Source: Magicicada septendecula
Lineage: Eukaryota > Arthropoda > Insecta > Hemiptera > Cicadidae
Assembly: GCA_034769895.1 (NCBI GenBank)
Contig: CM068371.1
Coordinates: forward strand, 402,333,469-402,397,468
Length of the DNA: 64,000 nucleotides
Direction of reading: 5' to 3'
Of the stretch, positions 20,661 through 31,884 are shown piece after piece. The notes beneath the pieces were generated by a model. The model ran no database searches and was not told where the DNA came from. It saw only the letters and a program-made list of their open reading frames with translations. The position numbers were made by a program, and so were the translations under genes. Numbering within the stretch: the stretch's first letter is position 1; every line of letters begins with the position of its first letter.

Positions 20661-23310
20661 TAGCCTATATTCAGATTTTGGTTAAAATTCCCTTTAATTT
20701 GACACTTGCAACTTTTTCATAATCTTGACACCTCACATTTTGCCTACTATTTATTTATATTCACCGTATTCCCGTTCTTATTTCCCATAAATCGTATGGT
20801 TGTACTATGTAATCACGGTACGCCTAAATTAGCGTAATGAAGAATCTAAGAGAAATAGGTGACATGAGAATAATAAGGTATGATTAGATATCTGGGAGGG
20901 GACAAGACTCAGTGGCAGAGTGAGGAATTGAAAACAGCGGCGAAGGACAGAGTGGATTGGTGGCGGATATTTGGTGGGGGCCCGATTTTCTGCTGTAGCG
21001 CCATAGAATGAAGGGAGAGAGAGCGAGAAAGAGAGTGGTAAGATTGAAATGATAGAATAAGAAAACAATTTTAATATAACCTATAGAAAAATGTTGCCGA
21101 TTAACGATTTTCCTGAAAACGGAACCTTAAAACTAAATTAGATTGTATACATTTCAAGAGAAAAAGCATATAGTCTTGTGGATTGTGATTTTAAAGTCTG
21201 TTAAACTGAATCAGGTGATGGTTAGTTTTGCTAACCGTTATTGGCTACAATCGATCTACGTGAAAAAGTATGCATAAATTCTCAAAGTATCTTTCAAAAT
21301 ACAACACTGGCAAATCGTTCATGGACAAATCTCGCTGTTTTATGAAAATAGGCTGTTTAGCTGCGACAGGTCTCGCCGTTTCTGCCTGAACATATTCATC
21401 AACGTCCAAGACTTCGAGTGTCATATCTCGCTGCGTTAGCGTGAAAGGCAGCTATATTTCTGTAACGTGTTCTTAATATTTTCCCCCGTCTTCATAGTTG
21501 TATGATTCACGTTCGCTGAAGGATTAGTTTTCGTATAAGTTACCCTCATCCGCCAGATTAATAACCTTTTAACAGACGACTACGCGTTGACCACGGAAAT
21601 ATTTTCACAAAAAGAATCTTTTCACAAGTCATCAAGCTTATTGCATAATTATTATGTTTACCAATTGTAATTACAGTTGTCTGAAAGAGTAACCGTGGTG
21701 TGCGAACGATACGACAACGTAAACATGTTTAAACTGCAGAAAATCGACTCGTTTGTTAATTCAATTTACTACGGCGATTAAAAACGGATTTCATTATGTG
21801 ATACAGACGGAGCGTGTTATTGATGTATTACGAGCGATGGCTCGGAGCCAACGCCAGACTCGAGTCGATTTCTCGTTGCTGACCTAGCCTGAACTGGCTA
21901 GGTCAGGCCTGGACACGCAGGCTTTGTCTACTTCAGTAGTAACAAGAAACGAAAGCTGTCAGTGTAGCCCTTTCTGAACAGCACGATACACGTCTGCGGG
22001 AACGGTGGGAGGGCGGCTTGTGCGTTGAAGTCGGGTGTGGTGTCGTTTAAAAATTCATTGCCCGTGGAATGTGCAAATAAGGTAAAACCATTACGTTGAA
22101 AGCGGGTTAAATTAATTTTTTATGAGCTAGAGTAGGCGACGTGTTTGATTTAATTGACTACTAGGCTACGTGTGAAACAAGATTAGTAATCATGGCACTG
22201 CGGTTGTGACTCCTGCATAATAATGAGAACACTGTAGAACGATCGGAGTTTGAATTATGTAAGATGTGATACCGGGGAGAACCGATTACAAAGTTACAAA
22301 CGACTGGGATCCACGCTCACTGTACGATTTCTGATAGAACTGCGACACACCCGCACACGCACGTCGACGTTACATTAACTGCACTTAGAAATTTTACACT
22401 CTTTTAGATGTGGAAAATAGAAAATAGAAGTAAACGAGGTTAAAATGTAATGAAAATAGCGAAAACAACTGACGTATTTTGCAACAAATTCTGTAAGAAA
22501 CGGAAACAAATTGAGTTTTAAATGCAAAAAAAGTTAGGTAATTTAAGTTGAAAACATATGGCAAACCTTAAAAATCCAAAAGTTTCAAGCGCGTTGTATG
22601 TTCCATACGTACAGGTAGCGGACCGAAACTTTAAGTGAAACAGGAACTGTTTTCCAAGAATCCATATGAAGTCCTGTCAAGCGAAAGCAACAAATTTGAG
22701 GTTACAGTGACTTTCATCACTAATTCTGTTTTCATAACCTTCAGGGAATTTTGATGAACATTTGAATCGATAGTCTAAACAATAAAATACAAATTCGAAG
22801 TTGAGGTACTGTCATATTATTTATCTATCTAGATTTTTAGTAACAAAGGTAGTCCAAAAAAGAACTTTAATACGCTTGGCACGTTAACTCCTAAACGTGT
22901 ATTATAAATGTAAATAATTTTTCGTTTTATAAACTGCCTCGTCTTGGTTGACTCGTATTGTAATTTGCTGTGTAGTAAAGGCACGATTAAACCAGTCGCT
23001 TAGTACTGTACTTGAATCTTTGCCGTTCTTATGTTGTACACGGCTTCACATAACGTCAACTATACATGACGCCTATGTTGCGGGAACGCGTCCCAATTGG
23101 AGATTTCTGTTTCAGACTATTGTTTCACGCGTTTGCCAAGATCTCGCTTTATAAAGGCATATACTGTTGAAATTTTCAAACTATTGTGTCGTTCAGTGGT
23201 CAGAAGTTACACTTGCAACAAATGTTCTTTACTCATCTCTCGAGACATTGGACTCTACATATATATATTTAAATGTATTCAAATAAATTCGTTGAGTTTT
23301 CTTCTGTTTT
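20661..23310. other. Intergenic stretch with one GC-rich hairpin
   Basis: No recognisable gene. A purine-rich GAGA tract lies near 21013-21036. A short stretch at 20930-20985 (minus-strand ORF region) can be read on plus as WQSEELKTAAKDRVDWWRIF, faintly like a LINE tail, but too short to call. Confidence 0.4.
21881..21904. other. Perfect 9-bp hairpin
   Basis: GACCTAGCC and GGCTAGGTC form a perfect inverted repeat around the 6-nt loop TGAACT. It is not followed by a T-run and its role is unknown. Confidence 0.6.
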
Positions 23311-24412
23311 TTACTTCCATGTTCCATAAGGAAATGAAAGTATGGTGATGGCGAATACAATCGTGTTCGAGATAAGCGCTGATTCTGATTGTACTACCCT
23401 AAAAAAATGCAGAAAAGTCATTTTCCGAAATGTGTGTGGAATTTTTTCTATAGCGAACGATACTGCCGCAAATTCAAACAGAATCAAATAATTTTTTGCA
23501 TATGTGCCTGAGTTGTAGAGGACTCAAAGCCTATTGATTTTGTTGAAAATCGGTTAAGGGGAAGGGGTAGTTTACCTGCAGCGTTTTACGTTTTAACAAG
23601 AGTAAAGTACTTAATTTTGATAAATTAAGTATCCTGAAAAGAAGGTCATAATAATCCACTGTAGACAGGTAGATGAAATATCTATAAATGAAAATGATAG
23701 TTGAAGGGGGGGGGTAATTTTCTAAAAATGAAAATGATAGTTGAAGGGGGAGGGGATAATTTTTACTCCATGTTCCATAAGGAAATGGAGGTATGGTCAT
23801 GGCGAAAAAAATCGTGTTCGAGATAACGGCTGATTCTGATTGTACTACCCTCAAAACATGAAGAAAAGACATTTTTCGAAAAGTGTCTGTGTGCTGTCTG
23901 TCTGTCTGTAGAATTTGTTATAGGCCTATGGCAAACGATAACAGCCGCAAATTCAAACAGAATCAAATAATGTTTTGCATACAGTTCTGAATTGTAGAGG
24001 ACTCAAGGCCTGTTGTTTTTGGTGAAGATCGGTTAAGAGAAAGGGGTAGTTTACCTGCAACGTTTTATGATTTAACAAGGGTAATTATTTCTATGACGAA
24101 CGATAACTGCCGCACATTCAAACATAATCAAATAATTTTTTGCATACGTTCCTGAATTGTAGAGGACGCAAGGGCTATTGATTTTGGTGAAGATCGGTTA
24201 AGGGAAAGGGGTAGTTTACCTGCAACGTTTTATGTGTAACAAGAGTAAAGTACTTAATTTTGATAAATAAAGTATCCTGATAAGAACATCATAATAATCC
24301 ACTGTAAAACGTAGATGAAATATGTATAATTGAAGAGGCTAGTTGAACGGGGTGGGGGTAATTTTCTATAAATGAAAACTATAGTTGAAATTATTTAGGG
24401 GGAGGGGATAAT
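23311..24412. repeat. 451-bp tandem repeat, about 2.5 copies
   Basis: The segment starting CCATGTTCCATAAGG at ~23318 recurs at ~23769 (offset 451). A third copy lacking the first ~140 bp runs from about 24082. Each unit includes GTAGAGGACTCAA..., TCGGTTAAGG..., GGGGTAGTTTACCTGCA and a G-rich block such as GTTGAAGGGGG. No coding potential. The family is not recognised. Confidence 0.8.
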
Positions 24413-24517
24413 GTTTTATATGTGTACTACGTTATCGGCAACAAAGAAGTATTTTGTTGTTAAAATTCCTTCCCGGGTTGTTTGGCCGTAGTCCAATGTT
24501 TTCTGCAAAACCAGACA

Positions 24518-24548
24518 TTTCGGCAGTGCCATCGACTTCCATCATCAG
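24518..24548 (-). ncRNA. Hammerhead-ribozyme-like core, copy 1
   Basis: Minus strand: CTGATGA, then TGGAAGT ... ACTGCC, then GAAA. The conserved hammerhead boxes are present, but stem II has a mismatch (GGAAGT against ACTGCC) and an extra U after CUGAUGA. Probably degenerate. Confidence 0.35.
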
Positions 24549-24814
24549 TGAAAATCGAGTGCGATAACGTGAGGTGGAATACGTTAGTGACCACAGTACT
24601 GTGGTTAAGGCTGAAGCAGTAAGTAGAAAGAAGTAGTTTCTATGGAAATATTTCTTTTCGAAAATGATTTTAAATATAAATCTTAGAACGTGAAAGTCAT
24701 GTATGGTTCTCCATACCGATATTTTATATGGGTACTGCGTTGTCGGCAACAAAGAAGTAGTTTGTTCCTTCCCGGGCTGTTTCGCCATGGTCCAATGTTT
24801 TGTGGCCAAAAAAC

Positions 24815-24846
24815 GTTTCGGCAGTGCCATCGACTGCCATCATCAG
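24815..24846 (-). ncRNA. Hammerhead-ribozyme-like core, copy 2
   Basis: Minus strand: CTGATGA, T, a perfect 6-bp stem GGCAGT / ACTGCC with a 7-nt loop, then GAAAC. Penelope-like elements are known to encode minimal hammerheads in their pseudo-LTRs. The extra U between CUGAUGA and stem II departs from the canonical core, so activity is uncertain. Confidence 0.5.
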
Positions 24847-25013
24847 CGAAAATCGAGTGCGGTAACTTGAGGTGGTATACGTTAGTGACCACAGTACTAC
24901 GGTTAAGGCTGACGATAGAAGTAGTTTCTATGGAAATATTTCATTTCGAAAATGATTTTAAATATAAATCTCAGAACATGGGAAGCCATGTATGGTTCTT
25001 CATACCGATAGGT

Positions 25014-25571
25014 TTTTTACTCATAGACTTGCATGGACGGAACTTCACAACACTCTTTCCGGTTGAAAATCAGATTGTATTGGCATCGTTATTATATCAG
25101 ATGTTTAGCTCTTCCTGTGACGCGGTATCCTTAGTGGTAAGCCTGAGAATGAACAACAGTTTAACTTACCTCCAGTGGGTGGGTCCATTACACCTCCAGT
25201 GGGCTCAGTACTAACTACAAAATATTGTGTAACAAAGAAGCAAAGCATAATAATAGGCCTACTACCAAAACAAAAAATAAAAAAAAAGATATAGAGTAAG
25301 AAAAATTATAATCATTAAGTAATACAAATTAAATAAATAATGATAACGATAGTAAATTAAACATACTAATAACAGTTTTATATAGTAAAACATAAAGACG
25401 ATAAAAACATAATAACAAATTTAGTAAGAAAATATAAAGCAAATAGTCATGTTTGTTATCCCACTTACGTATGTTATTTGTCTGGCACGTTGATTGCCCT
25501 TTTTACGTGTTAGCCACTTTATATCGCTCGGCTTTTTTAAAGTTATTATTTTTACACTCTCTGTTGGCTTG
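25014..25571. other. AT-rich spacer between Penelope-like coding remnant and pseudo-LTRs
   Basis: Mostly A/T with long A-rich runs near 25265-25420. Probably 3' noncoding or later inserted sequence. No ORF is supported. Confidence 0.35.
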
Positions 25572-25861
25572 CTATGGACCGCGCTTCGTCGTATAACTGT
25601 GCTCGGCAACAGCTGATTTGTCCGTTTGGTTGTTTTCCGTGTACCGCATGAGTTCTTTCACTCTCTTTCCTAAGGGCCTCTTCTTCTCACTCACGTAAAC
25701 ATATCTACAGCTGCAAGCAATTTTATAGACACCGGGAGTCGCCAAGATAATATACTCTCCTTCATTAAACGCCTTTACTTTCCTACTGGGCTGAGCTTAA
25801 ATATTGTCTTAATTTGGCATCTCCTGATTTTGTCAGTAGTATCTTGGACATAGGGCAGACA
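25572..25861 (-). pseudogene. Penelope-like element: GIY-YIG endonuclease remnant
   Basis: From 25742 down to TAG at 25572-25574 the minus strand encodes PGVYKIACSCRYVYVSEKKR, then RVKELMR and KSAVAEHS. This follows the PLE GIY-YIG domain pattern PGVYKI.C.CG..YIGET.R...R.KEH...SAVAEH. The catalytic YIG is altered to YVS. Upstream, in another frame, lies CLPYVQDTTDKIRR (from 25861) followed by IKTIFKLSP, which matches the PLE linker between RT and GIY-YIG. A frameshift and stop separate the pieces. Weaker similarity may continue to about 26100. PLEs insert by target-primed reverse transcription at chromosome ends or internal sites. This copy is non-functional. Confidence 0.75.
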
Positions 25862-27662
25862 AGTCGACCGCCAACTCCATCAGATTCTACCGGCTGTGTT
25901 CTACTACGCCGGTGTATTGTACTTCCCACGTTAGATGTTGTTTCCTAAATTTTTTGGTTATTTGCTCATCTTTTAACAAGGACCTTTCTTTTTCGAGGTC
26001 CAAGATGCGAATTATTATATTTACAGGTCTTTTATGACTCCGTTTTTCTAAATTGAACTGTAGTGCGTGTAGGCATTTAAATAGCTGCTTGTACGCGTTC
26101 TCTTGGGATTAATTACAGAATTATGCCTGTGACGATGTTGATATAATGTTTGTAAAGATTTATTACCGTCCTTGTTGAGCACGTAGCAAGGATATTCTCA
26201 AACAGTCTGCTAGTAAAGAAGTGATGTTTACTAGATAACATTTTATATTACCCCTTTCACACGCGTATGCAAGTTCGAGTTTCGGATTGTCTGTTCTTCG
26301 AATTCAGTTTAATATCCTTTCAATACGCAAATTATGCCTGTACTTTGTGGAAGTCGGAAATCAATACGGACGTTCGCAACTGGAACATGAACAGCGCGAT
26401 TCGGTACGTGCCACCCAATTGTTCATGGTCAGAGCATAATGTTCATATTGAATATATAACCAACTCGAAGTATCAACTGACATTACCAAGGTTGAATGTA
26501 AATACTCTTTCTCTTGCTGTTAAGGTAACTGGAATGTACTATAGAAACAAATTGGAACGATGAATTGTTTTGACGTCTTCTTTTTTTTTTTAAGAGAAAT
26601 CTTTTTGTCAGTGAATTGTTATAAGGTCAAATTTTCTTTAATAGTTATTTGAAATCTAGGTTTCTCAAAGAGCAAGTACGTTAATTTATTTCAGAATATT
26701 AAGTAAATATTATAAACAAAATTTTTTAAGGTTAATTAATTTGCTGGCCATTTGTGTTAATTGTGGAGTGTAAATGCGTAAAATTACACGTCCCAAACGT
26801 AAACTAGCTATTAATAGCACGTTAACCGCAACATCAAACATCGTCTTGATTAACTTAATGATTTCTGAAATAATTGTAGTAATTACTTCTGACGTAATAG
26901 TTTATCGTTATTTTCTAAAACTGGTTATTTTCTTGTGTTTCAGGTAAATTGAATAACAAGATGTAGCAATCTAACAGTTAAGTTGGCCTTTGACTGAGGA
27001 AGCGGTAAGTACAGAGTTTATTCACAGCGGCAGTTGTAATCGACTTAGGCGCAACAATAGTTGTTCCAGACCTTCGGTAAAATAGTAACAGAATTAGAAC
27101 GGTCGAACTGTTAGAGACCCTTGACATTTCTCACGGAGTCTGGTTTATCCTTGAAACTATTGTGTTGCTTAAAGATAAACGCATTGTTCAGTGTAACAGC
27201 GATTCCTAAATCTTGGGGCGTGGAAAGTAACTTGAAACTTGAAAGTAACTCTGCCAATAACTTGAAAAAATAATATTAACCTGCGGCCGTAAACATTGAA
27301 ACTGCCTACATTAATGGATTAATTGAAAACATTTGAATACATGAACCGTCAGGAATTATTTTAAAATAATTAATGGCAAGAAGACGGCTACCGATTATTG
27401 ATGTACATTCTTAATGCTTTCAGAAAATTAAGTCATTAGTGATTAATGTTCTTTTTCAGATAAATGGATTTAAATATGAAATCCTTTTGTGTGTACTGAC
27501 CGTATCTGATTTTGTTTGAATGCGAAAATATGTTATTCTTTAGACGATAAACAACTTAAAGGATTGGAAAAGCTTATTCGAAAATTACGCCAATAATGTA
27601 TTAATTACATTTACTGGTCCTCGTGACTTTTGCGAAACGGCGCCCTGTGACCGGCTCGAATT
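25862..27662. other. Intergenic stretch, possibly older Penelope-like sequence at its left end
   Basis: 25862-26100 on the minus strand can be read with patches such as KRPVNIIIRILDLEKERSLL, in the place of the PLE RT thumb, but it is too decayed to call. An ORF at 26267-26563 (98 aa) has no recognisable features. A T-run lies at 26581-26592. Confidence 0.35.
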
Positions 27663-28541
27663 GTGTTCGTCACAGCCGTACTCTGCCCTAATTCTGCAGT
27701 GGTGCAGGTTACTGATTCATCAGGGTACAATTGTGTTCGTCACAGCCGTACTCTGCCCTAATTCTGCAGTGGTGCAGGTTACTGATTCATCAGGGTACAA
27801 TTCTGTTCGTCACAGCCGTACTCTGCAGTGGTGCTGGTTACTGATTCATCAGGGTACAGTTGTGATCGTCACAGCCGTACTCTGCAGTAGTGCAGGTTAC
27901 TGATTCATCAGGGTACAATTGTGTTCGTCACAGCCGTACTCTGCCCTAATTCTCAGTGGTGCAGGTTACTGATTCATCAGGGTACAATTGTGTTCGTCAC
28001 AGCCGTACTCTGCAGTGGTGCAGGTTACTGATTCATCAGGGTACAGTTGTGATCGTCACAGCCGTACTCTGCAGTGGTGCAGGTTACTGATTCATCAGGG
28101 TACAATTGTGTTCGTCAAAGCCGTACTCTGCCCTAATTCTGCAGTGGTGCAGGTTACTGATTCATCAGGGTACAATTGTGTTCGTCACAGCCGTACTCTG
28201 CAGTGGTGCAGGTTACTGATTCATCAGGGTACAGTTGTGATCGTCACAGCCGTACTCTGCAGTGGTGCAGGTTACTGATTCATCAGGGTACAATTGTGTT
28301 CGTCACAGCCGTACTCTGCCCTAATTCTGCAGTGGTGCAGGTTACTGATTATCAGGGTACAATTGTGTTCGTCACAGCCGTATTCTGCAGTGGTGCAGGT
28401 TACTGATTCATCAGGGTACAATTGTGTTCGTCACAGCCGTACTCTGCAGTGGTGCAGGTTACTGATTCATCAGGGTACAATTGTGTTCGTCACAGCCGTA
28501 CTCTGCAGTGGTGCAGGTTACTGATTCATCAGGGTACAATT
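27663..28541. repeat. Minisatellite with 14 units and higher-order structure
   Basis: Units of 59 bp (S) and 70 bp (L, with an 11-bp CTGCCCTAATT insertion) start at 27663, 27733, 27803, 27862, 27921, 27990, 28049, 28108, 28178, 28237, 28296, 28365, 28424 and 28483. A third type, S*, begins GTGATCG and is preceded by ACAGTT. The order is L, L, S, S*, L, S, S*, L, S, S*, L, S, S, S. From 27733 the trimer L-S-S* repeats with period 187-188 bp. Each unit contains CTGCAG. Open frames through it are a by-product of the period. Confidence 0.95.
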
Positions 28542-29941
28542 ACACACGAGCGTACGAACGAATGCCTACGGTGCTCGGTCACGTAACTCACCGTAAGCCT
28601 ACATATAAGGTTATTCCCTTTGACACAGGTCCCTTGTTCATTGTGCGAAGTCCGTCAGGAAATGGAATTGCCCATGTCAGGCTGATTGTATCATGAAAGT
28701 TGGGATATTTGTGTCGTCGGAGATGAACGACTTTATTACATGCAATTTGCAACTTCTTCGTCTGAATGAATTATTTTGATAAATTGTTGTTCTTCGAAAT
28801 GTCTAAAATATCTCTGAGATTTTATGTCGTAATGGATATATTCTTTTGAATGCTTTTTTTTCTCATAAAAGAGCGTTGTATATTTCTTCCAGGTACTTTT
28901 CAAATCGTGTATCCTTCCCAGTCCGTCATTCTCCTTTCCACTTAAGGAGAGTGGAAATAAGTCAAGGTTAGTGGTAGAAACAAATTTTTGTACAATTTAA
29001 AGTATCAACATGTGTTATGTAGTGTTTTACCGATATGGGCGATAATATGCAGACCAGTGTTTCGAAATATTTTTGTTGTTATAATGATGTTAATTGGTAT
29101 AGACCAAACAAAAGGAGGAACTGTTTGTTCGTATAGGATGGGCCATGTGGCAGTAGAAATTATCTCATAGTTTACAGTGAACGTGAGTTAAATAAATGAT
29201 GAAAATTTTTGTGAAGTTCCGTCATTAAATAAACAATTATTTGAAACATTTGTGCCGAAGTTTCGACAAAATTTATTGCCGTCATCAAGACTTGTAGGTA
29301 CAGGCAGTAGAGAAATGAAAATTTATACGCCTACATCTGTGAGTGTTCTTTTATGTGTATGGGAGTGAATGTGTGACGTAAAGAATAATAATTATTACAC
29401 TGTATTATTATTCTTATATTAATAAGATGTAACTATAATACAGTATTCCGCAAGCATCGAACACTCGTATGTATTTTTGTATTAATTATTTGTGTATCAC
29501 ACGTAAACATACAGATCTGATGAAAATTTTTCAAAATTTCGATAAAAATATTTCAAAACAGTGTTCAGGTAGTGACTGAACGTCACAAACTTTCATCACT
29601 AAATGTTTTCAAAAAACGCGTTTCTGTTTTGCGACTTAAGGCCTGCACTGCATTTTTCGATTCTTCCATAAATAAGCTCTGGCTCTTATATAATTAATAA
29701 ACATTTTTAAAGTGAATACAACGGTATCACATTCTCCGCCATCTAGATCGTCAGCGAGTATAATGTACGATCAACACGGCCCGAATGTTTAATGTTGGTC
29801 GTAAACTCGCATGGATACTGTAACTAAAATTTGAATGCCACATACATGTGAAGTACGTGTCGGTAATTTTGTGATAAAACGAATTTGGCATTTAACTGAA
29901 TAAAACGCCGTTTTAGTACAAATAATGTGTAGTGAATTACC
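28542..29941. other. Intergenic stretch
   Basis: AT-rich, no gene recognised. 29252-29289 contains a degenerate hammerhead-like string on the minus strand (CTTGATGAC...GTCGAAAC), reminiscent of Penelope-like 3' ends. Confidence 0.4.
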
Positions 29942-30395
29942 GTGGAAAGATTGTGTAAACGTTGTTTGGAGTGTGGCCTTGTATGGGTGTAAAACGTGAG
30001 CGATAACGACTAATGATAAAGAGCGCTTAACTTCATTTAAACAATGGTGAAATGAAATTAATGGAGAGGAGAAAGGCATTAATGAAGAGGTTTGTATTAG
30101 AGCTGGAGAGAATAACGCTGTCTGGAATGGTAGTATAAAATAAAGGAAAATTAGGCTAATAGGCCGTAGTGGAAAGATTGTGTAAACGTTGTTTGGAGTG
30201 TGGCCTTGTATGGGTGTAAAACGTAAGCGATAACGACTAATGATAAAGAGTGCTTAACTTCATTTGAACAATGGTGAAATGAAACTAATGGAGAGGAGAA
30301 AGACATTAATGAAGAGGTTTGTATTAGAGCTGGAGAGAATAAGTCTGTCTGGAATGGTAATACAAAATAAAGGGAAATTAGGCTAATAGGCCGTA
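29942..30395 (+). repeat. 227-bp tandem duplication of a decayed LINE tail
   Basis: 29942-30168 and 30169-30395 are head-to-tail copies of equal length with about a dozen differences. In the frame of VVWSVALYGCKT the sequence resembles the LINE motif W.VALYG.ETWT, and NDKERLTSFKQW follows as in E.RL.AFE.W. The similarity continues past the second copy into LIGRILRHQNLMA (30380-30425). Stops are frequent, so this is a remnant that was later duplicated. Confidence 0.75.
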
Positions 30396-31504
30396 TTTTA
30401 CGTCATCAGAACTTGATGGCGTAGAAACTGATGGAATGGAGGAGGTGTCATGGAGGACATTTTAAATAGGCCTAATGGAAAATGTCAGCTGCGCAAAAAT
30501 TATTGAAGCGGAGAGGTGATAGTAAGACTGACAAGAGGACTGCCGTAACCAATCCACGAACTGAGTATCCACGAGGAAAAAGAACTTTCGTCAAAATGTT
30601 TACTCCATTCCTAACAGTACGTGTGTTTGCCCATGCAATCAGCCTGTGTCAACCACGCGACACTTAGAGACTATTGCTGCAGGTTTTGATGGCACATTCG
30701 TGATTCGGCCGCCGAAGAGTAACCCATTATCTAAGTCGATTTCGATCCGCACTGCTTTCACATTGGTCAGATTCCGATGTTTGTCTGCGTTGAGTGTAAC
30801 TTTAACGAACATTACATATTTTCATTGTTAAAGAGAATTAATTTGTTAACACAGTGGTGAACAACATGTCTGACCTGTCATTACAAGCTCAAGAATTACT
30901 TTGCAGTTCGCCCTTAAAGAGCGAAGGACACGAAATATACTCTACGGTTAAACTTAAATCTCTTTATAGATTTACTAGCTGTTACACTTGTGTCTTCGCC
31001 CACTTTATTGTTTTCTTTTGACATTTTTTTAAAAGACAATTTTTTTAAAATCATCATTCGTCAGATTATCTTTATTTTTGTGTTTTCCGCTCAGCTATGT
31101 TTCTATTTAAAGGTTTTTTAACCGCTTTATTACTTGCTTGTTTATTGTCATAGGTCGTTAGGGATAGAGATTTTCTGAGAGGTGGAAACGCATTGAATTT
31201 AACACACAGCCAGCAATGAAATTGGTCACACGGACGTGGTAAAACCGCACGGTATTCAACTTTGCTGCGTTTTCAAGGTCTCCCGCATCGAAACGCAACC
31301 TGCTGCGTTTTAGTTATGTTCTTAACACGCATGAGGGTGGTCACACAGACTGTTCAAATATGCCGCTAAATAGCATTTGTTTATTTACATGTTACTATGG
31401 TAATAAATTCTGGTCTCCATGGTGTTGACATCTTTATACGGATGAGACCCGTAGTACATTATTTATTTATTGCATCATCACTACAATCGTCTTCCCTAGA
31501 TTAC
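30396..31504. other. Intergenic stretch
   Basis: The first ~30 bp continue the LINE tail. The rest shows no recognisable gene. A direct repeat GGTCACAC(G/A)GAC occurs at 31224 and 31339 around a GC-richer block, possibly an old DNA transposon, unproven. Confidence 0.35.
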
Positions 31505-31711
31505 CTAGTCAACAAGGCTGCTGCGTCTTCACCCCTCCATCCATTTTCCTTGGTCTTTCCAAAGATCATCTTCTTAATGATTTGATGATTTACCATACTT
31601 TTTAGGTAATCTTCCTGGCGTCATTCATTTTAGGTGATCTCGCCACTTCTCTGTGTGCATTTTTATTTTATCACTCATGCTGTAAACGCCTAACTCATTC
31701 CTTATATTGTT
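31505..31711 (-). pseudogene. LINE RT C-terminal tail, heavily decayed
   Basis: Minus-strand translation gives NNIRNELGVYSMSDKIKMHT, then EKWRDHLK, stop, MTPGRLPKKY. This fits the common insect LINE tail I..EL.....KI..Y..KWR.HL.RM...R.PK. Stops at three places show it is dead. The fragment is short and its clade is not resolved. Confidence 0.6.
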
Positions 31712-31884
31712 ATTTCCGGTATGATCGAGCCTCATACACCCTTTAACTTGTCGAAAAAGTTTTTTCTTATGCTTTTAGTATATGGTTTGAATTTTGTTTA
31801 CTTTGTCTACTTCACAATATTGCAAGTTTTGTGAACTGGTGACCTTTGGCAGATGAGAAGGCAAGTCATCGGGAAGACACGTGA

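Larger units (their letters stand above)
24413..25013 (-). repeat. Tandem pseudo-LTRs of a Penelope-like element
   Basis: Two ~300-bp head-to-tail copies (24413-24720 and 24721-25013, offset 308). On the minus strand they lie downstream of a decayed GIY-YIG domain, which is the layout of Penelope-like elements. The block CTTCCCGGGctgtttcgcc followed by the cggcagtgcc...catcag block is familiar from arthropod Penelope-like 3' regions. Confidence 0.65.

Noticed and set aside
20829-21068. Minus ORF and a plus-strand LINE-like phrase near 20930-20985
   Set aside because: Too short and without a second supporting motif.
26267-26563. 98-aa ORF
   Set aside because: No recognisable domain, no repeat copies, and codon content typical of random AT-rich DNA.
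27661-28696. ORFs of 71-96 aa with repeated peptide through the minisatellite; also a CRISPR-like look
   Set aside because: The repeats are contiguous with no unique spacers, and the open frames follow from repeat periodicity.
31224-31350. Direct repeat GGTCACAC(G/A)GAC as a transposon end
   Set aside because: No inverted termini or coding remnant to support a mobile element.
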